Counted from the first letter of the stretch, positions 17,798 through 26,760 are shown. The stretch: DNA of 64,000 nt from Sphingomonas mali NBRC 15500 (GCF_001598415.1 NZ_BCYX01000022.1:1-64000); one strand, 5' to 3'. Numbers and translations: made by a program. Notes: generated from the letters alone by a model not told the origin.

Positions 17798-18730
17798 ATG
17801 CCTGCAATGGTCGCCATTCCTCCCCTCGGCGCGGTGCGCGTGTTCGAAGCCGCTGCGCGGCTCGGCAATTTCACGCGTGCCGCCGAAGAACTGGGCACGA
17901 CCCAGGCGGCGGTGAGCTATCAGATCAAGGTGATCGAGGAGCGGGTCGGCGCGCCCTTGTTCGCGCGCAAGGGGCGCGGGGTCGAACTGACCGAACTCGG
18001 CCAATTGATCGCGCCGCAAGTGACCAGCGCGTTCGAGAAGCTCGACGAGGCATTCCGTGCCGCGCGCAGCGATAATGAGACGATGCTGACGGTCAGCGCG
18101 CCGTCGACCTTTGCGACCAACTGGCTGTCGTCACGCATCGGCGAATTCCAACTCGCGCGGCCCGATCTGGCGGTGCGGCTCCGCGTGTCGGACGCGCTGA
18201 CCGAGTTCGATCGCGGCGAGATCGATGTTGCGATCCGCGGGGCGCCGACGCCATGGCCGGGGCTGGAAGCGGACTTCCTGATGCGGATGCCGTTCACGCC
18301 GCTGGCGAGCCCGGGGTTCCTTGCCGGTCATCCGCCGGTCAAAACCGTCGACGACTTGCTGGCGCTGCCGCGGCTGTCGCCGGGGGACGGCTGGTGGCGA
18401 TTATGGCTGGAAAGCGTTTTGGGGGATCAACCCGGCGACTCGCCGCCCAGCGTCCAACTCGAATCGCAAGTATTGCAGGGTCAGGCAGCGATCGCCGGGC
18501 ACGGCGTTGCGGTGCTCAGCCCGCCCATGTGGCAGCGCGCGATCGATGCCGGCCAATTGGTCCAACCAATCAAGCGTATCGCTTATTGGCGCAACAGCTT
18601 CTGGCTGGTCTATCCCACGCATCGCAAGCGACAGCGCAAGGTCGCGGCGTTTCGCACCTGGCTACTCGCCGAAGTGGCGGCCTCGCTCCACGACGATCCG
18701 TTCGGCGCGTTGGTCCCGCCGTCGGTCTAA
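17798..18730 (+). CDS. LysR-family regulator (GcvA-like)
   Basis: The product is 310 aa. The N-terminal winged helix-turn-helix reads PPLGAVRVFEAAARLGNFTRAAEELGTTQAAVSYQIKVIEERVGAPLF, the GcvA/AmpR subgroup signature. A periplasmic-binding-like sensor domain spans residues about 95-300. It is divergent from the UrcA gene, an arrangement typical of LysR control. It resembles the regulator at 20017-20913 throughout, so the two are paralogues. It converges with the alpha/beta-hydrolase gene, sharing four bases at the stops. The inducer is unknown. Confidence 0.9.
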   Translation: MPAMVAIPPLGAVRVFEAAARLGNFTRAAEELGTTQAAVSYQIKVIEERVGAPLFARKGRGVELTELGQLIAPQVTSAFEKLDEAFRAARSDNETMLTVSAPSTFATNWLSSRIGEFQLARPDLAVRLRVSDALTEFDRGEIDVAIRGAPTPWPGLEADFLMRMPFTPLASPGFLAGHPPVKTVDDLLALPRLSPGDGWWRLWLESVLGDQPGDSPPSVQLESQVLQGQAAIAGHGVAVLSPPMWQRAIDAGQLVQPIKRIAYWRNSFWLVYPTHRKRQRKVAAFRTWLLAEVAASLHDDPFGALVPPSV

Positions 18731-19572
18731 CGACCGGTCGCGGTAAAGGCAGCGGCGATCAGCTGCTTGGTCACCGTCCAAGCGGCGGTGCCGGGCGTTA
18801 CCAACTCGACATGCCCAGTATCCGGCACCGTGTGCAGGATGGCCTCATCGCCCGCTTTGGCGGCATAATCCGTCGCCAGTCGATACGGTACGATGCGATC
18901 CTCGCGGCCATTGACCAGATCGTGGCGCACGCCGATCGGCAGCAAGTACGGTATCGAGGTGTCGGCATAAACATCGCGCCCGTTACTGTCCGGCGCGCCG
19001 ACCAGATCACGGATGACGTCGATGCCGCAGCCATTGTCGGGGCTGGCCGCGACCGCCTCGAGGTCTGGCAGCGCGCCGCAGGCGACGACATGAGCGATCG
19101 CGAGCGGGGTTGCGCACCACAGCGGGCTGTCGGACGGCAGCCGACGCCGCCCCGCCAGCCACAGCGCCAGATGCCCACCCGCCGAATGGCCGATGGCGAC
19201 GATGCGGCGCAGGTCGAGCCCGTATTTGGGGGCATAGCCGCGCAAGGCGTCGGCCGCCGCGGCGGTGTCGCGAAAGGTGCCGGGATAGCCGCCGCCCGGG
19301 CGGTCGACGCCGCGATAATCGACGTTCCACACGGCAAAGCCGTCCCGGCGCAGATCTTCGGCCGTCCAATTCATCAGCGTGCGATCGGCGATGCTCGTCG
19401 TCCAGCATCCGCCATGGACCATCAGCACGGTGGGGAAGGGGCCGGTGCCGTCTGGCAACCACAAATCGACGCGCTGCCAGGGGTCGTCGCCATAGGCGAT
19501 CGCCGCCTGCGGCTCGGGGCGCGGGCGCGCGGTCAGGTCTGCCCAGGTTAGCGGCACGAAATCGTCGCTCAT
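18727..19572 (-). CDS. Alpha/beta hydrolase, formamidase/esterase-like
   Basis: The product is 281 aa from the ATG at 19572. The oxyanion-hole motif HGGCW is at 53-57 and the nucleophile is S130 in GHSAGGH. D and H follow in the C-terminal part (VPDTGHVELVTPGT). The layout resembles arylformamidase/BD-FAE-like carboxylesterases of the hormone-sensitive-lipase-like group. No signal peptide, so cytosolic. No tryptophan-catabolism genes are nearby, so a kynurenine role is not supported. Substrate unknown. Confidence 0.82.
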   Translation of the reverse strand: MSDDFVPLTWADLTARPRPEPQAAIAYGDDPWQRVDLWLPDGTGPFPTVLMVHGGCWTTSIADRTLMNWTAEDLRRDGFAVWNVDYRGVDRPGGGYPGTFRDTAAAADALRGYAPKYGLDLRRIVAIGHSAGGHLALWLAGRRRLPSDSPLWCATPLAIAHVVACGALPDLEAVAASPDNGCGIDVIRDLVGAPDSNGRDVYADTSIPYLLPIGVRHDLVNGREDRIVPYRLATDYAAKAGDEAILHTVPDTGHVELVTPGTAAWTVTKQLIAAAFTATGR

Positions 19573-19664
19573 GTGAAGGGAAAAGACCGGCGGCGCGCCG
19601 AAGGCAAGAAGGAAGCGGATCCTGCCGTCCGATCGACGCCGCCGGAGAAGCGTAGGTCCTGAAT

Positions 19665-19699
19665 GGGCCGGGCGCGCATGGGGGCACGCGTCCCGGCCC
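19665..19699 (-). terminator. Stem-loop between the 61-aa gene and the hydrolase gene
   Basis: GGGCCGGG-CGCG pairs with CGCG-T-CCCGGCCC across a 10-base loop, a very stable stem. It has no clear T tract on the minus strand. It could end the 61-aa gene's message or stabilise its 3' end. Confidence 0.4.
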
Positions 19700-19714
19700 T
19701 GGGGCTGCCGCGGT

Positions 19715-19900
19715 TCACCGCAGCCCGGAGATGCGAACCTTGCGCCAAACGCGGTGCCACGGCGCATCGAACTGCGCCCGGTTGAGCGCCTCGAAACTGT
19801 CGCTGACTTTTGCAGCGAGATCGCTGCCCAGCTTATCGACGTCCGCCGTCAAGCGGTGTTTGTTCGCGGCCCAGTCGCCGCTCAGGAAATCATCGCGCAT
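19715..19900 (-). CDS. 61-aa protein divergent from a LysR regulator
   Basis: A strong GAGGAGG site lies nine bases before the ATG at 19900. The protein is soluble and amphipathic, rich in D, K, A and R (MRDDFLSGDWAANKHRLTAD), and mostly helical by composition, with a basic C-terminus (HRVWRKVRISGLR). It starts 116 bases from the divergent LysR gene. Function unknown. Confidence 0.75.
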   Translation of the reverse strand: MRDDFLSGDWAANKHRLTADVDKLGSDLAAKVSDSFEALNRAQFDAPWHRVWRKVRISGLR

Positions 19901-20016
19901 GGCTCAATCCTCCTCATAAAATCCGGCGTTGGCGATGAGGTGGATATGCTCGTATCGGCGTCGGTTCGCCAACAAATCGTTGGACATGATCGACAAGCCA
20001 TGCTTATCAAGTCTGC

Positions 20017-20913
20017 ATGCGCCGCCTGCCGCCCCTTGCCGCTGTTCGCGTGTTCGAAGCTGCCGCCCGGCATGAGAATTTCACTGCCGCCGCGAACGAA
20101 CTCGGCATGACCCAGGCGGCGGTCAGCTATCAGGTCAAGTTGCTCGAGGAGCGGCTCGGCGCGCCGCTGTTCCGCCGCGAGAAGCGCCGCGTGGTGCTGA
20201 CCGATGCGGGCCGCAAGGCTGCTCCCCAGATCACCCGCGCGTTCGATGCGATGGACGCCGCGTTCGGTGCGATCCGCGCGGACGATGCGGCGGTGCTGAC
20301 CGTGTCGACCTCGAATACGTTCGCCAATACCTGGCTCGCCTGGCGGCTCGGCAGTTTCCAGATGAACCATCCGGAGATGGCAGTGCGCCTGCTGACCAGC
20401 GACGCGCTGGCGGACTTCGTCAGCGACGATGTCGATATCGCGATCCGTGCCGGTCTGGGCGGATGGGAAGGGTTGCACGAGGAATTGCTCGTGCGGATCG
20501 ACTTCACGCCGATGTGCTCGCCCGGATTCCTGAAGCGCCACGGACCGTTCAAGGCCGAAGACATGCTGCGCATCCCGCAGATCAGCCCGCACGATCCGTG
20601 GTGGCCGTTCTGGCTGCGTGAAGCCGGGGTCGAAGTACCCGACGGCCCGCCGCGGGTCGGGGTCCGCCTCGACAGCCAGGCGCATGAAGGACATGCCGCG
20701 ATGGCGGGGCAGGGAATGGCGATGCTGACGCCCTTCTTCTGGCGCAACGATCTGGCCGAAGGACGGTTGGTGCGGCCGTTCGAGCAAGTCTCGACGCGCG
20801 GCTATGCTTATTGGCTATGCTATCCCGAAGCGCGGCGCGGCGTTGCCAAGATCCGTCGTTTCCGGGAATGGCTGCTTGCCGAACTCGCCCGCGATCTGCC
20901 CAGCCCGGTCTGA
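20017..20913 (+). CDS. LysR-family regulator (GcvA-like), second copy
   Basis: The product is 298 aa. The helix-turn-helix reads RRLPPLAAVRVFEAAARHENFTAAANELGMTQAAVSYQ, closely matching the LysR protein at 17798. The sensor domain follows, with the GcvA-type segments DDVDIAIRAGLGGWEGL and GQGMAMLTPFFW. It is divergent from the 61-aa gene and is the likely regulator of it. It ends 124 bases before the repeat-protein gene. Confidence 0.9.
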   Translation: MRRLPPLAAVRVFEAAARHENFTAAANELGMTQAAVSYQVKLLEERLGAPLFRREKRRVVLTDAGRKAAPQITRAFDAMDAAFGAIRADDAAVLTVSTSNTFANTWLAWRLGSFQMNHPEMAVRLLTSDALADFVSDDVDIAIRAGLGGWEGLHEELLVRIDFTPMCSPGFLKRHGPFKAEDMLRIPQISPHDPWWPFWLREAGVEVPDGPPRVGVRLDSQAHEGHAAMAGQGMAMLTPFFWRNDLAEGRLVRPFEQVSTRGYAYWLCYPEARRGVAKIRRFREWLLAELARDLPSPV

Positions 20914-21037
20914 TCGCGCCATCGGCGGGCATGTCGCATTCCACCAATACGCTTGAGACGGGCGAGCCTATTTCTCCTGGGGTCGAGAGCCGCTCTCCGC
21001 TCCCGGAGTGCGCTCTCGCTTTGGCAGGGAGGATGGC

Positions 21038-21346
21038 ATGGCCGATCTCATGAAACCTGCGCTGGCGGCGGCGGTATCGATGCTGGGCTTGTCGCTGGGC
21101 GTAACCGACGCGGCGGCGCAGAAGCAGCCCGGCGTACCGACGGGCGACACGCAAGGCGTTCTGATCGGGCTGGACAAGCCGGACAGCACCCAGATCAAGA
21201 GCACCCAGATCAAGGCGCCGACCAGCAATCAGTGGAAATCGCCCGAGAGCAGCCAGATCAAGGGCGAAGGGCCGGTCAGCAACCAGTTGAAAGCGCCCTC
21301 GAGCAATCAATGGAAAGCGCCGTCGAGTAATCAGATCAAATGGTAG
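21038..21346 (+). CDS. Exported octapeptide-repeat protein (SNQ[WIL]K repeats)
   Basis: The product is 102 aa from the ATG at 21038, with GGGAGGAT just upstream. A signal peptide ends in ...VTDAAA, likely cleaved before QKQPG. The C-terminal half is a tandem repeat built around S/T-N/S/T-Q-(W/I/L)-K: TQIK, STQIK, APTSNQWK, SPESSQIK, GEGPVSNQLK, APSSNQWK, APSSNQIKW. Most units are eight residues. The mature part is very polar with one hydrophobic residue per unit and no cysteine. I do not recognise the family; a regular extended or beta-solenoid-like structure, or cell-wall/polymer binding, would be guesses. Confidence 0.7.
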   Translation: MADLMKPALAAAVSMLGLSLGVTDAAAQKQPGVPTGDTQGVLIGLDKPDSTQIKSTQIKAPTSNQWKSPESSQIKGEGPVSNQLKAPSSNQWKAPSSNQIKW

Positions 21347-21354
21347 GCCTAAAT

Positions 21355-21452
21355 CTCCCCTCCCGCTTGCGGGAGGGGCTGGGGGAGGGCCTGTTTCTTC
21401 CGTCGACCCGCTAGACACCCCCTCCGCTAACCCCTCCCACAAGTGGGAGGGG
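21355..21452. repeat. CCCCTCCC-type two-hairpin intergenic repeat
   Basis: The left hairpin is CCCCTCCCGC-tt-GCGGGAGGGG with a G-rich tail; the right hairpin is CCCCTCCCAC-aa-GTGGGAGGGG preceded by a C-rich stretch. The halves are inverted copies. It sits between convergent genes and may act as a bidirectional terminator. Same family as 7268-7355. Confidence 0.75.
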
Positions 21453-21484
21453 AAGGATTGCGATCCGCTGAAGTCTCCCTTGCG

Positions 21485-21685
21485 TCAATTCCTCGGCGCA
21501 CCAATCAGCGCGGTGCGCGCCGCGCGCGCCGCCATGCGGCGATCCAGAAGTGCACCGGACGTGCCGACCGATCCCTCGCGCATGATCCGTTGCGCGACGT
21601 GTTCCAGTTCGTCCGGCCGCGGTGCGCGATCCTGGGCGATGCAGGCGGCAAGCACCGGGTAAAGCGGCGGATAGTGCGCAATCAT
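21485..21685 (-). CDS. 66-aa protein coupled to a membrane protein
   Basis: The product starts MIAHYPPLYPVLAACIAQDR. Its ATG overlaps the stop of the membrane-protein gene by one base (TGATG), so it is translationally coupled and probably part of the same MarR-controlled unit. It is soluble, arginine/alanine-rich in its C-terminal half, and ends in TALIGAPRN. Function unknown. Confidence 0.65.
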   Translation of the reverse strand: MIAHYPPLYPVLAACIAQDRAPRPDELEHVAQRIMREGSVGTSGALLDRRMAARAARTALIGAPRN

Positions 21686-21993
21686 CAGCCGTGCAGCGGT
21701 TCGTCGACGCCAGGGCGTTTCCGTTCGATCCACGCCGCGCGCCAGGCGCGGCCCTCGATCCAGAAGGGGATGGCCGCCAGCAACGCGAATACCAACGTCA
21801 TGCGCAGGAACTCGCTGCGCGGCAGCATGTTGGCCGCCCATAATATCACCGGCAGGATGACGATTGGGGGTCCCCAGGCGGGATGGCGGATCAGTCGAAA
21901 CGCGCTCCACAGCAACCAGCACAGCAGGATCGCGGCGGCGATGCTGCCGACGACCAAGCCTATCGATTCGACGATCACCAGCAAGATTTGCAT
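21685..21993 (-). CDS. Small three-helix membrane protein under a MarR operator
   Basis: The product is 102 aa from the ATG at 21993 with AGGAGG nine bases upstream. Three hydrophobic segments are visible (residues about 3-30, 39-57 and 62-78), followed by a basic C-terminal tail (RAWRAAWIERKRPG). The promoter region holds an inverted repeat (22019-22037) that is a copy of the core of the site in front of the MarR and chloride-channel genes, so the three are likely one regulon. Function unknown. Confidence 0.75.
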   Translation of the reverse strand: MQILLVIVESIGLVVGSIAAAILLCWLLWSAFRLIRHPAWGPPIVILPVILWAANMLPRSEFLRMTLVFALLAAIPFWIEGRAWRAAWIERKRPGVDEPLHG

Positions 21994-22018
21994 CCGACCA
22001 TCCTCCTGATCGGAAATA

Positions 22019-22037
22019 TATATCGTAGTGCGATATA
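22019..22037. promoter_or_regulatory. MarR-type operator, copy 1
   Basis: TATATCG, five bases (TAGTG), CGATATA: a perfect 7-bp inverted repeat, 26 bases upstream of the membrane-protein start codon and just after the marR stop. It shares both half-sites and spacing with the site at 22486-22504. Confidence 0.7.
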
Positions 22038-22052
22038 AATCAAGGATGAGCG

Positions 22053-22466
22053 TCAAGCGATCGTATCGAGCAATTGTTTCAGCATCGGGCGCATCCGGAC
22101 GATTTCGTCGCGGTGCACGGCCGATAAGCGTTCGAGAATCTCGCGCGCCTTTGGAGTCAGCTCCAGCAACGCCTGGCGGCCGTCCTGCGGCGACGGCCGG
22201 CGCGCGATCAGCCCCAGCGTTTCCAACCGGACGATCAGCCCCGATGCGCTGTGCGGCTTCACGAACAGGCGTTCGGCGACATAGCCGATGCTGACCGGCC
22301 TGGACGCCGCGCCGCGAATGGTAAGCAGCACCTGATGCTGTTGCGGCGTCAGGCCGAAATCGGCTGCCCGCTCTTCGCTGAACGCCTGGAACTGGCGCAG
22401 GGTGCGGCGAAAATCGGCCAGCGCGGCATATTCGGCGTCGCTCAGCTCATGTCCGCTCGGCATCAT
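22053..22466 (-). CDS. MarR-family transcriptional regulator
   Basis: The product is 137 aa. The winged-helix region reads GLTPQQHQVLLTIRGA, SIGYVAERLFVKPHSASGLIVRLETLGLIARRPSPQDGR and the wing motif DGRQALLELT, all typical of MarR. The gene is divergent from the ClC antiporter with a perfect 25-bp palindrome between them, and its 3' neighbour has the same core site, which suggests autoregulation plus control of both sides. No ligand can be inferred. Confidence 0.9.
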   Translation of the reverse strand: MMPSGHELSDAEYAALADFRRTLRQFQAFSEERAADFGLTPQQHQVLLTIRGAASRPVSIGYVAERLFVKPHSASGLIVRLETLGLIARRPSPQDGRQALLELTPKAREILERLSAVHRDEIVRMRPMLKQLLDTIA

Positions 22467-22482
22467 TCGTCATCCTCGGTTG

Positions 22483-22507
22483 AACTATATCGCGCCGCGA
22501 TATAGTT
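22483..22507. promoter_or_regulatory. MarR-type operator, copy 2 (perfect 25-bp palindrome)
   Basis: AACTATATCGCG, one base C, CGCGATATAGTT: a perfect 12-bp inverted repeat in the 71-base gap between divergent marR and the chloride channel gene. Its core is TATATCG-N5-CGATATA, as at 22019-22037. Confidence 0.8.
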
Positions 22508-22537
22508 GCGCGGCGTCTCCCTACAAAACAGGACGCC

Positions 22538-24304
22538 ATGTCACTCCATTCCACGTCCGCCGACAAGGCGCGTCCGCTAGGCGATCACAGCGCCGATTTG
22601 CGCATGATCATGCTGACCGCCGCTGCGATCCCGGTCGGGATCGGCGCGGCGCTCGGCGCGTGGCTGTTGATTCGTCTGATCGCGATTGCGACCAACCTGT
22701 TCTGGTTCGGCCGATTGTCGGCAAGCCCGACGGATATCACCAGCGCGCATCTCGGCCTGCTGACGGTGGCGATCCCGGCGATCGGTGGGTTGCTGATCGG
22801 GCTGATGGCACGGTTCGGGTCGGAGAAGATTAAGGGACACGGCATCCCCGAAGCGATCGAGGCGATCCTTTATGGCGAGAGCCGGCTGTCGCTGAAGGTC
22901 GCGTTGCTCAAACCATTGTCCTCGGCGATCTCGATCGGCAGCGGCGGTCCGTTCGGCGCCGAGGGGCCGATCATCATGACCGGCGGCGCGATCGGGTCGT
23001 TGTTCGCGCAGCGTTTCCGGCTGAGCGCGGCCGAACGCAAGACGCTCCTGGTGGCGGGCGCCGCTGCCGGCATGACCGGCATTTTCGGCACGCCCTTGGC
23101 GGCGATCCTGCTGGCGATCGAGGTGTTGTTGTTCGAGTGGAAACCGCGCAGCTTCGTGCCGGTGGTGACTGCGGTGCTCGTGTCGTTCGCCTGCCGTCCG
23201 ATGCTGCTCGGTTCGGGCGCGCTCTTCCCGTTTCCGGCGGTGGCGCTCGACTGGTGGCAGGCGGCGTCGGGGTCGCTCGCCACCGGGATATTGGCTGGGC
23301 TCGAAGCGGCGCTGCTGTCGGTGGCGCTATACAAGGTCGAGGATCTCTTTCACCGCCTGCCGGTTCACTGGTTCTGGTGGCCCGCGCTTGGCGGGATCGT
23401 CGTTGGGTTGGGTGGGCTGATCGACGCGCATGTGCTCGGCGCCGGCTATTCGAACATCCAGGCGTTGCTTGACGGATCGATGACGTTGCGCGTCGTGCTT
23501 GCCTTGCTGGTGGTCAAGGCAGTGGTCTGGCTGATCGCTTTGGGATCGGGAACGTCGGGCGGTGTGCTCGCGCCGTTGCTGATCCTGGGCGGCGCGCTCG
23601 GGGTCGCGCTCGGCCAATTCCTGCCCGGGCCGGCCGGCTTCTGGGCAATGGCAGGGATGGCCGGGATCATGAGCGGCGCGATGCGCGCGCCGCTGACCGG
23701 CGCTTTCTTCGCGGTCGAGGTGACGGGGCATTTCACCGATCTGCCCGCGATGACTGCGGCCTCGGTGGGCGCCTATGCGGTCAGCGTGTTGATCATGCGC
23801 CGCTCGATCCTGACCGAGAAGATCGCGCGCCGCGGGCGCCACATCCTCCAGGAATATACCGTCGATCCGCTCGATTTCCTCCAGGCCGATCAAATGATGA
23901 CGCGCGATCCCGAGACCTTGCCCGGCGACATGCCGATCCGCGACGTCGTCGCCTTCTTCGCCGATCATGCGACGCATCGGTCCTATCCGGTGGTAGGGAA
24001 GGGCGATCGCCTACTCGGCCTCGTATCGCGGTCCGATGCGCTGCGCTGGCAAGTCGAAGGGGGCCAGTTGGACATACCGCTTGCCGACATCCTCTCCGAC
24101 GCCTCGCAGCCGATGGCCTATCGCCATTCGCCGATCGGGGAGGTCGCCGATCTCATGGTCGAAACCGGGATCGGCCGCGTGCCGATCGTCGATCCCGCCA
24201 GCGGCAAGGTGGTCGGCATCCTGTCGCGCCACGATCTGCTGAAGGCGCGCGGTGAGCGCCGCCGCGCCGAATTCGAGCGCGAACGCGGCGCGGCCACCGG
24301 CTGA
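22538..24304 (+). CDS. ClC chloride channel/antiporter with CBS pair
   Basis: The product is 588 aa. Selectivity-filter motifs of the ClC family are visible: GHGIPE (100-105), GAEGP with the gating glutamate E142, and GTSGGVLAP. Keeping the gating glutamate fits a chloride/proton exchanger rather than a pure channel. Ten or more membrane helices span residues about 25-430. The C-terminus holds two CBS domains (MMTRDPETLPGDMPIRDVVAFF and the segment ending GRVPIVDPASGKVVGILSRHDLLKA), which usually sense nucleotides. It is divergent from marR and likely repressed by it. Roles in acid or halide stress are possible. Confidence 0.92.
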   Translation: MSLHSTSADKARPLGDHSADLRMIMLTAAAIPVGIGAALGAWLLIRLIAIATNLFWFGRLSASPTDITSAHLGLLTVAIPAIGGLLIGLMARFGSEKIKGHGIPEAIEAILYGESRLSLKVALLKPLSSAISIGSGGPFGAEGPIIMTGGAIGSLFAQRFRLSAAERKTLLVAGAAAGMTGIFGTPLAAILLAIEVLLFEWKPRSFVPVVTAVLVSFACRPMLLGSGALFPFPAVALDWWQAASGSLATGILAGLEAALLSVALYKVEDLFHRLPVHWFWWPALGGIVVGLGGLIDAHVLGAGYSNIQALLDGSMTLRVVLALLVVKAVVWLIALGSGTSGGVLAPLLILGGALGVALGQFLPGPAGFWAMAGMAGIMSGAMRAPLTGAFFAVEVTGHFTDLPAMTAASVGAYAVSVLIMRRSILTEKIARRGRHILQEYTVDPLDFLQADQMMTRDPETLPGDMPIRDVVAFFADHATHRSYPVVGKGDRLLGLVSRSDALRWQVEGGQLDIPLADILSDASQPMAYRHSPIGEVADLMVETGIGRVPIVDPASGKVVGILSRHDLLKARGERRRAEFERERGAATG

Positions 24305-24380
24305 CAGCGGGCCGGACCCATCCACACCTTCTTCGTTCCCGATATTTCCTCCGGGGCAAATAGGCTCTAACCGCTCTTGA

Positions 24381-26630
24381 ATGGCAGCCGAGACGACCGA
24401 CCTTCCCGACAATCCTTCCGTGGGCGTGTTCGATGCGCCGTTCGATAGCGCGCTCAGCGAACGCTACCTCGTCTACGCGCTGTCGACGATCACCGCGCGC
24501 TCGCTGCCCGATGTCCGCGACGGGCTGAAGCCGGTGCACCGCCGGCTGCTCTGGGCGATGCGGACGCTCAAGATGGATCCCAACAGCGCCTACAAGAAGT
24601 CGGCGCGCGTGGTCGGCGACGTCATCGGCAAATACCATCCGCATGGCGACGCTTCCGTCTATGACGCGATGGTTCGCCTCGCGCAGGATTTTTCGCTGCG
24701 TTACCCGCTCGTCGACGGGCAAGGCAATTTCGGCAATATCGACGGCGATAATGCCGCGGCCTACCGCTATACCGAAGCCCGCCTGACCCAGGTCGCGACC
24801 GATCTGATGGACGGGCTCGACGAGGACGCCGTCGGCTATCGACCCACTTATAATGGCGAGGATCAGGAACCCGAGCTGATGCCGGGCGCGTTCCCCAATC
24901 TGCTCGCCAATGGCGCGGCCGGAATCGCGGTGGGCATGGCGACCAGTATCCCGCCGCACAATGCCGCCGAACTGCTCGATGCGTCGATCGCGTTGATCGA
25001 CAATCCGGACGCCAATGTGCTCGACTATGTGAAGGGCCCCGATTTGCCGACGGGCGGCGCCATCGTCGACAGCCCCGCGGCGATAGCGGAGGCCTATGCC
25101 ACCGGTCGCGGCTCGTTCCGGACGCGCGCGACGATCGAGCGGGTCAACGAGAAGGGCGGTGGCTGGCACCTCGTCGTGACCGAAATCCCTTATGGCGTGT
25201 CCAAGGGCAAATTGATCGAAGGCATTGCCGATCTGGTCAACGACAAGCGCTTGCCGATCCTGGCCGATGTCCGCGATGAATCCGCTGAGGATTTGCGAAT
25301 CGTCCTCGAACCGCGCAGCCGCACGGTCGATTCGGACACGCTGACCGAAAGCCTGTATCGGCTGTCCGACCTCGAAACGCGCATCCCGCTCAACCTCAAC
25401 GTCCTCGACGCGACGCGCACGCCGCGCGTGATGAGCCTCAAGGAAGCGCTGCAATCCTGGATCGATCACCAGTTCATCGTGCTGCGCCGCCGCTCGCAGC
25501 ATCGGCTCGACAAGATCGCCGACCGGCTCGAACTGCTCGACGGCTATATCATTGCCTATCTCAACCTCGATCGCGTGATCGAGATCATCCGCACCGAGGA
25601 CGAGCCGAAGCCGGTGATGATCGCCGAGTTCGAACTGACCGACCGTCAGGCAGAAGCGATCCTCAACATGCGGCTGCGCAGCCTGCGCAAGCTCGAGGAA
25701 ATGGAGCTGCGCAAGGAGCGGGAGGGACTTGAGAAGGAAAAGGCGGAACTCGACTTGCTGCTCTCGTCCGACGCGCGGCAGCGCACGCGGTTGAAGCGCG
25801 ACCTCGGCAAGGTCCGCGACCGTTATGGCCCGGAGACTGTACTCGGCCGTCGACGCACCAAGATCGAGGAAGCGGCACCGGCGCGCGAAATCCCGCTCGA
25901 GGCGATGATCGAGCGCGAGCCGATCACGGTGATCCTGTCGCAGCGCGGCTGGATCCGCGCGATGAAAGGGCATGTCGAGCTGGCCTCGGCCGATGCGATG
26001 AAGTTCAAGGAAGGCGACGGCCCGCGCTTCGCCTTCCACGCCCAGACGACCGACAAATTGCTGCTCGCCGCCGAAACGGGGCGTTTCTACACGCTCGCCG
26101 CCGACAGGCTGCCCGGCGGACGCGGCTTCGGCGAGCCGGTTCGGCTGATGATCGACCTCGATGGAGAGGCCGGGATCGCCGCGCTGTTGCGCGCGAGCGA
26201 GGCGGAGAAGCTGCTGGTCGCGGCGTCCGACGGCCGCGGCTTCGTCCTCAAGGCGGCCGACGCGATTGCCGAGACACGCAAAGGCAAAGCGGTGGTGACG
26301 CCGCGTGCCGGCGCCAAGCTCAAGATCGTCCGGCCGATCGCCGGCGAGGACGATTACGTCGCCGCGATCGGCGATAACCGCAAGATGCTGGTCTTTCCGT
26401 TGTCGGAAGTCGCCGAGCTGGCCAAGGGGCAGGGCGTGCAGTTGCAGCGCTATCGCGACGGCGGCCTGTCGGACGCAGTTACCTTCAAGTTCGCCGAGGG
26501 GCTGAGCTGGGCGATGGGCGGCGAAAGCAAGCGGACACGAACCGAGACCGACCTGCAGCCGTGGCGCACCGCGCGCGGCGCCGCGGGGCGGATGCCGCCG
26601 ACCGGATTTCCGCGCGACAACAAGTTCTAA
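24381..26630 (+). CDS. parC: DNA topoisomerase IV subunit A
   Basis: The product is 749 aa. The catalytic tyrosine is Y130 in [11 protein letters not shown], and the quinolone-region motif [10 protein letters not shown] is at 87-95. The shorter C-terminal domain, without a GyrA box that I can find, separates it from GyrA. It decatenates daughter chromosomes together with ParE. The residue matching E. coli ParC Ser80 is alanine (A91) and the one matching Glu84 is aspartate (D95). It has its own promoter region after the chloride-channel gene. parE is not in the window. Confidence 0.95.
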   Translation: MAAETTDLPDNPSVGVFDAPFDSALSERYLVYALSTITARSLPDVRDGLKPVHRRLLWAMRTLKMDPNSAYKKSARVVGDVIGKYHPHGDASVYDAMVRLAQDFSLRYPLVDGQGNFGNIDGDNAAAYRYTEARLTQVATDLMDGLDEDAVGYRPTYNGEDQEPELMPGAFPNLLANGAAGIAVGMATSIPPHNAAELLDASIALIDNPDANVLDYVKGPDLPTGGAIVDSPAAIAEAYATGRGSFRTRATIERVNEKGGGWHLVVTEIPYGVSKGKLIEGIADLVNDKRLPILADVRDESAEDLRIVLEPRSRTVDSDTLTESLYRLSDLETRIPLNLNVLDATRTPRVMSLKEALQSWIDHQFIVLRRRSQHRLDKIADRLELLDGYIIAYLNLDRVIEIIRTEDEPKPVMIAEFELTDRQAEAILNMRLRSLRKLEEMELRKEREGLEKEKAELDLLLSSDARQRTRLKRDLGKVRDRYGPETVLGRRRTKIEEAAPAREIPLEAMIEREPITVILSQRGWIRAMKGHVELASADAMKFKEGDGPRFAFHAQTTDKLLLAAETGRFYTLAADRLPGGRGFGEPVRLMIDLDGEAGIAALLRASEAEKLLVAASDGRGFVLKAADAIAETRKGKAVVTPRAGAKLKIVRPIAGEDDYVAAIGDNRKMLVFPLSEVAELAKGQGVQLQRYRDGGLSDAVTFKFAEGLSWAMGGESKRTRTETDLQPWRTARGAAGRMPPTGFPRDNKF

Positions 26631-26760
26631 GTACACCTCTCTTGCACGCGGGAGAGGGCTAGAATGTCGTTCCGGCTGGCCTCCAGCCAGCCACTCCCAA
26701 GTAGCTGAAAGCCGGGCAAGCTTCAGTGCGCTTTAACCAATCCCGCCTAAGCGGGTGGCG

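Noticed and set aside
21355..21452. Repeats as a CRISPR array
   Set aside because: There are only two mirrored hairpins with no regularly spaced direct repeats, and no cas genes are present anywhere in the window.
24153..26636. An 827-codon open frame on the minus strand
   Set aside because: It is opposite parC, which has every catalytic motif. No domain is seen in the antisense product, and arginine/leucine/histidine-rich composition is typical of antisense frames.
26640..26760. Leader of the GGDEF-EAL gene as a cyclic-di-GMP riboswitch
   Set aside because: Two hairpins are present, but I cannot find the conserved core of GEMM-I or GEMM-II riboswitches. It is left as unassigned structure.
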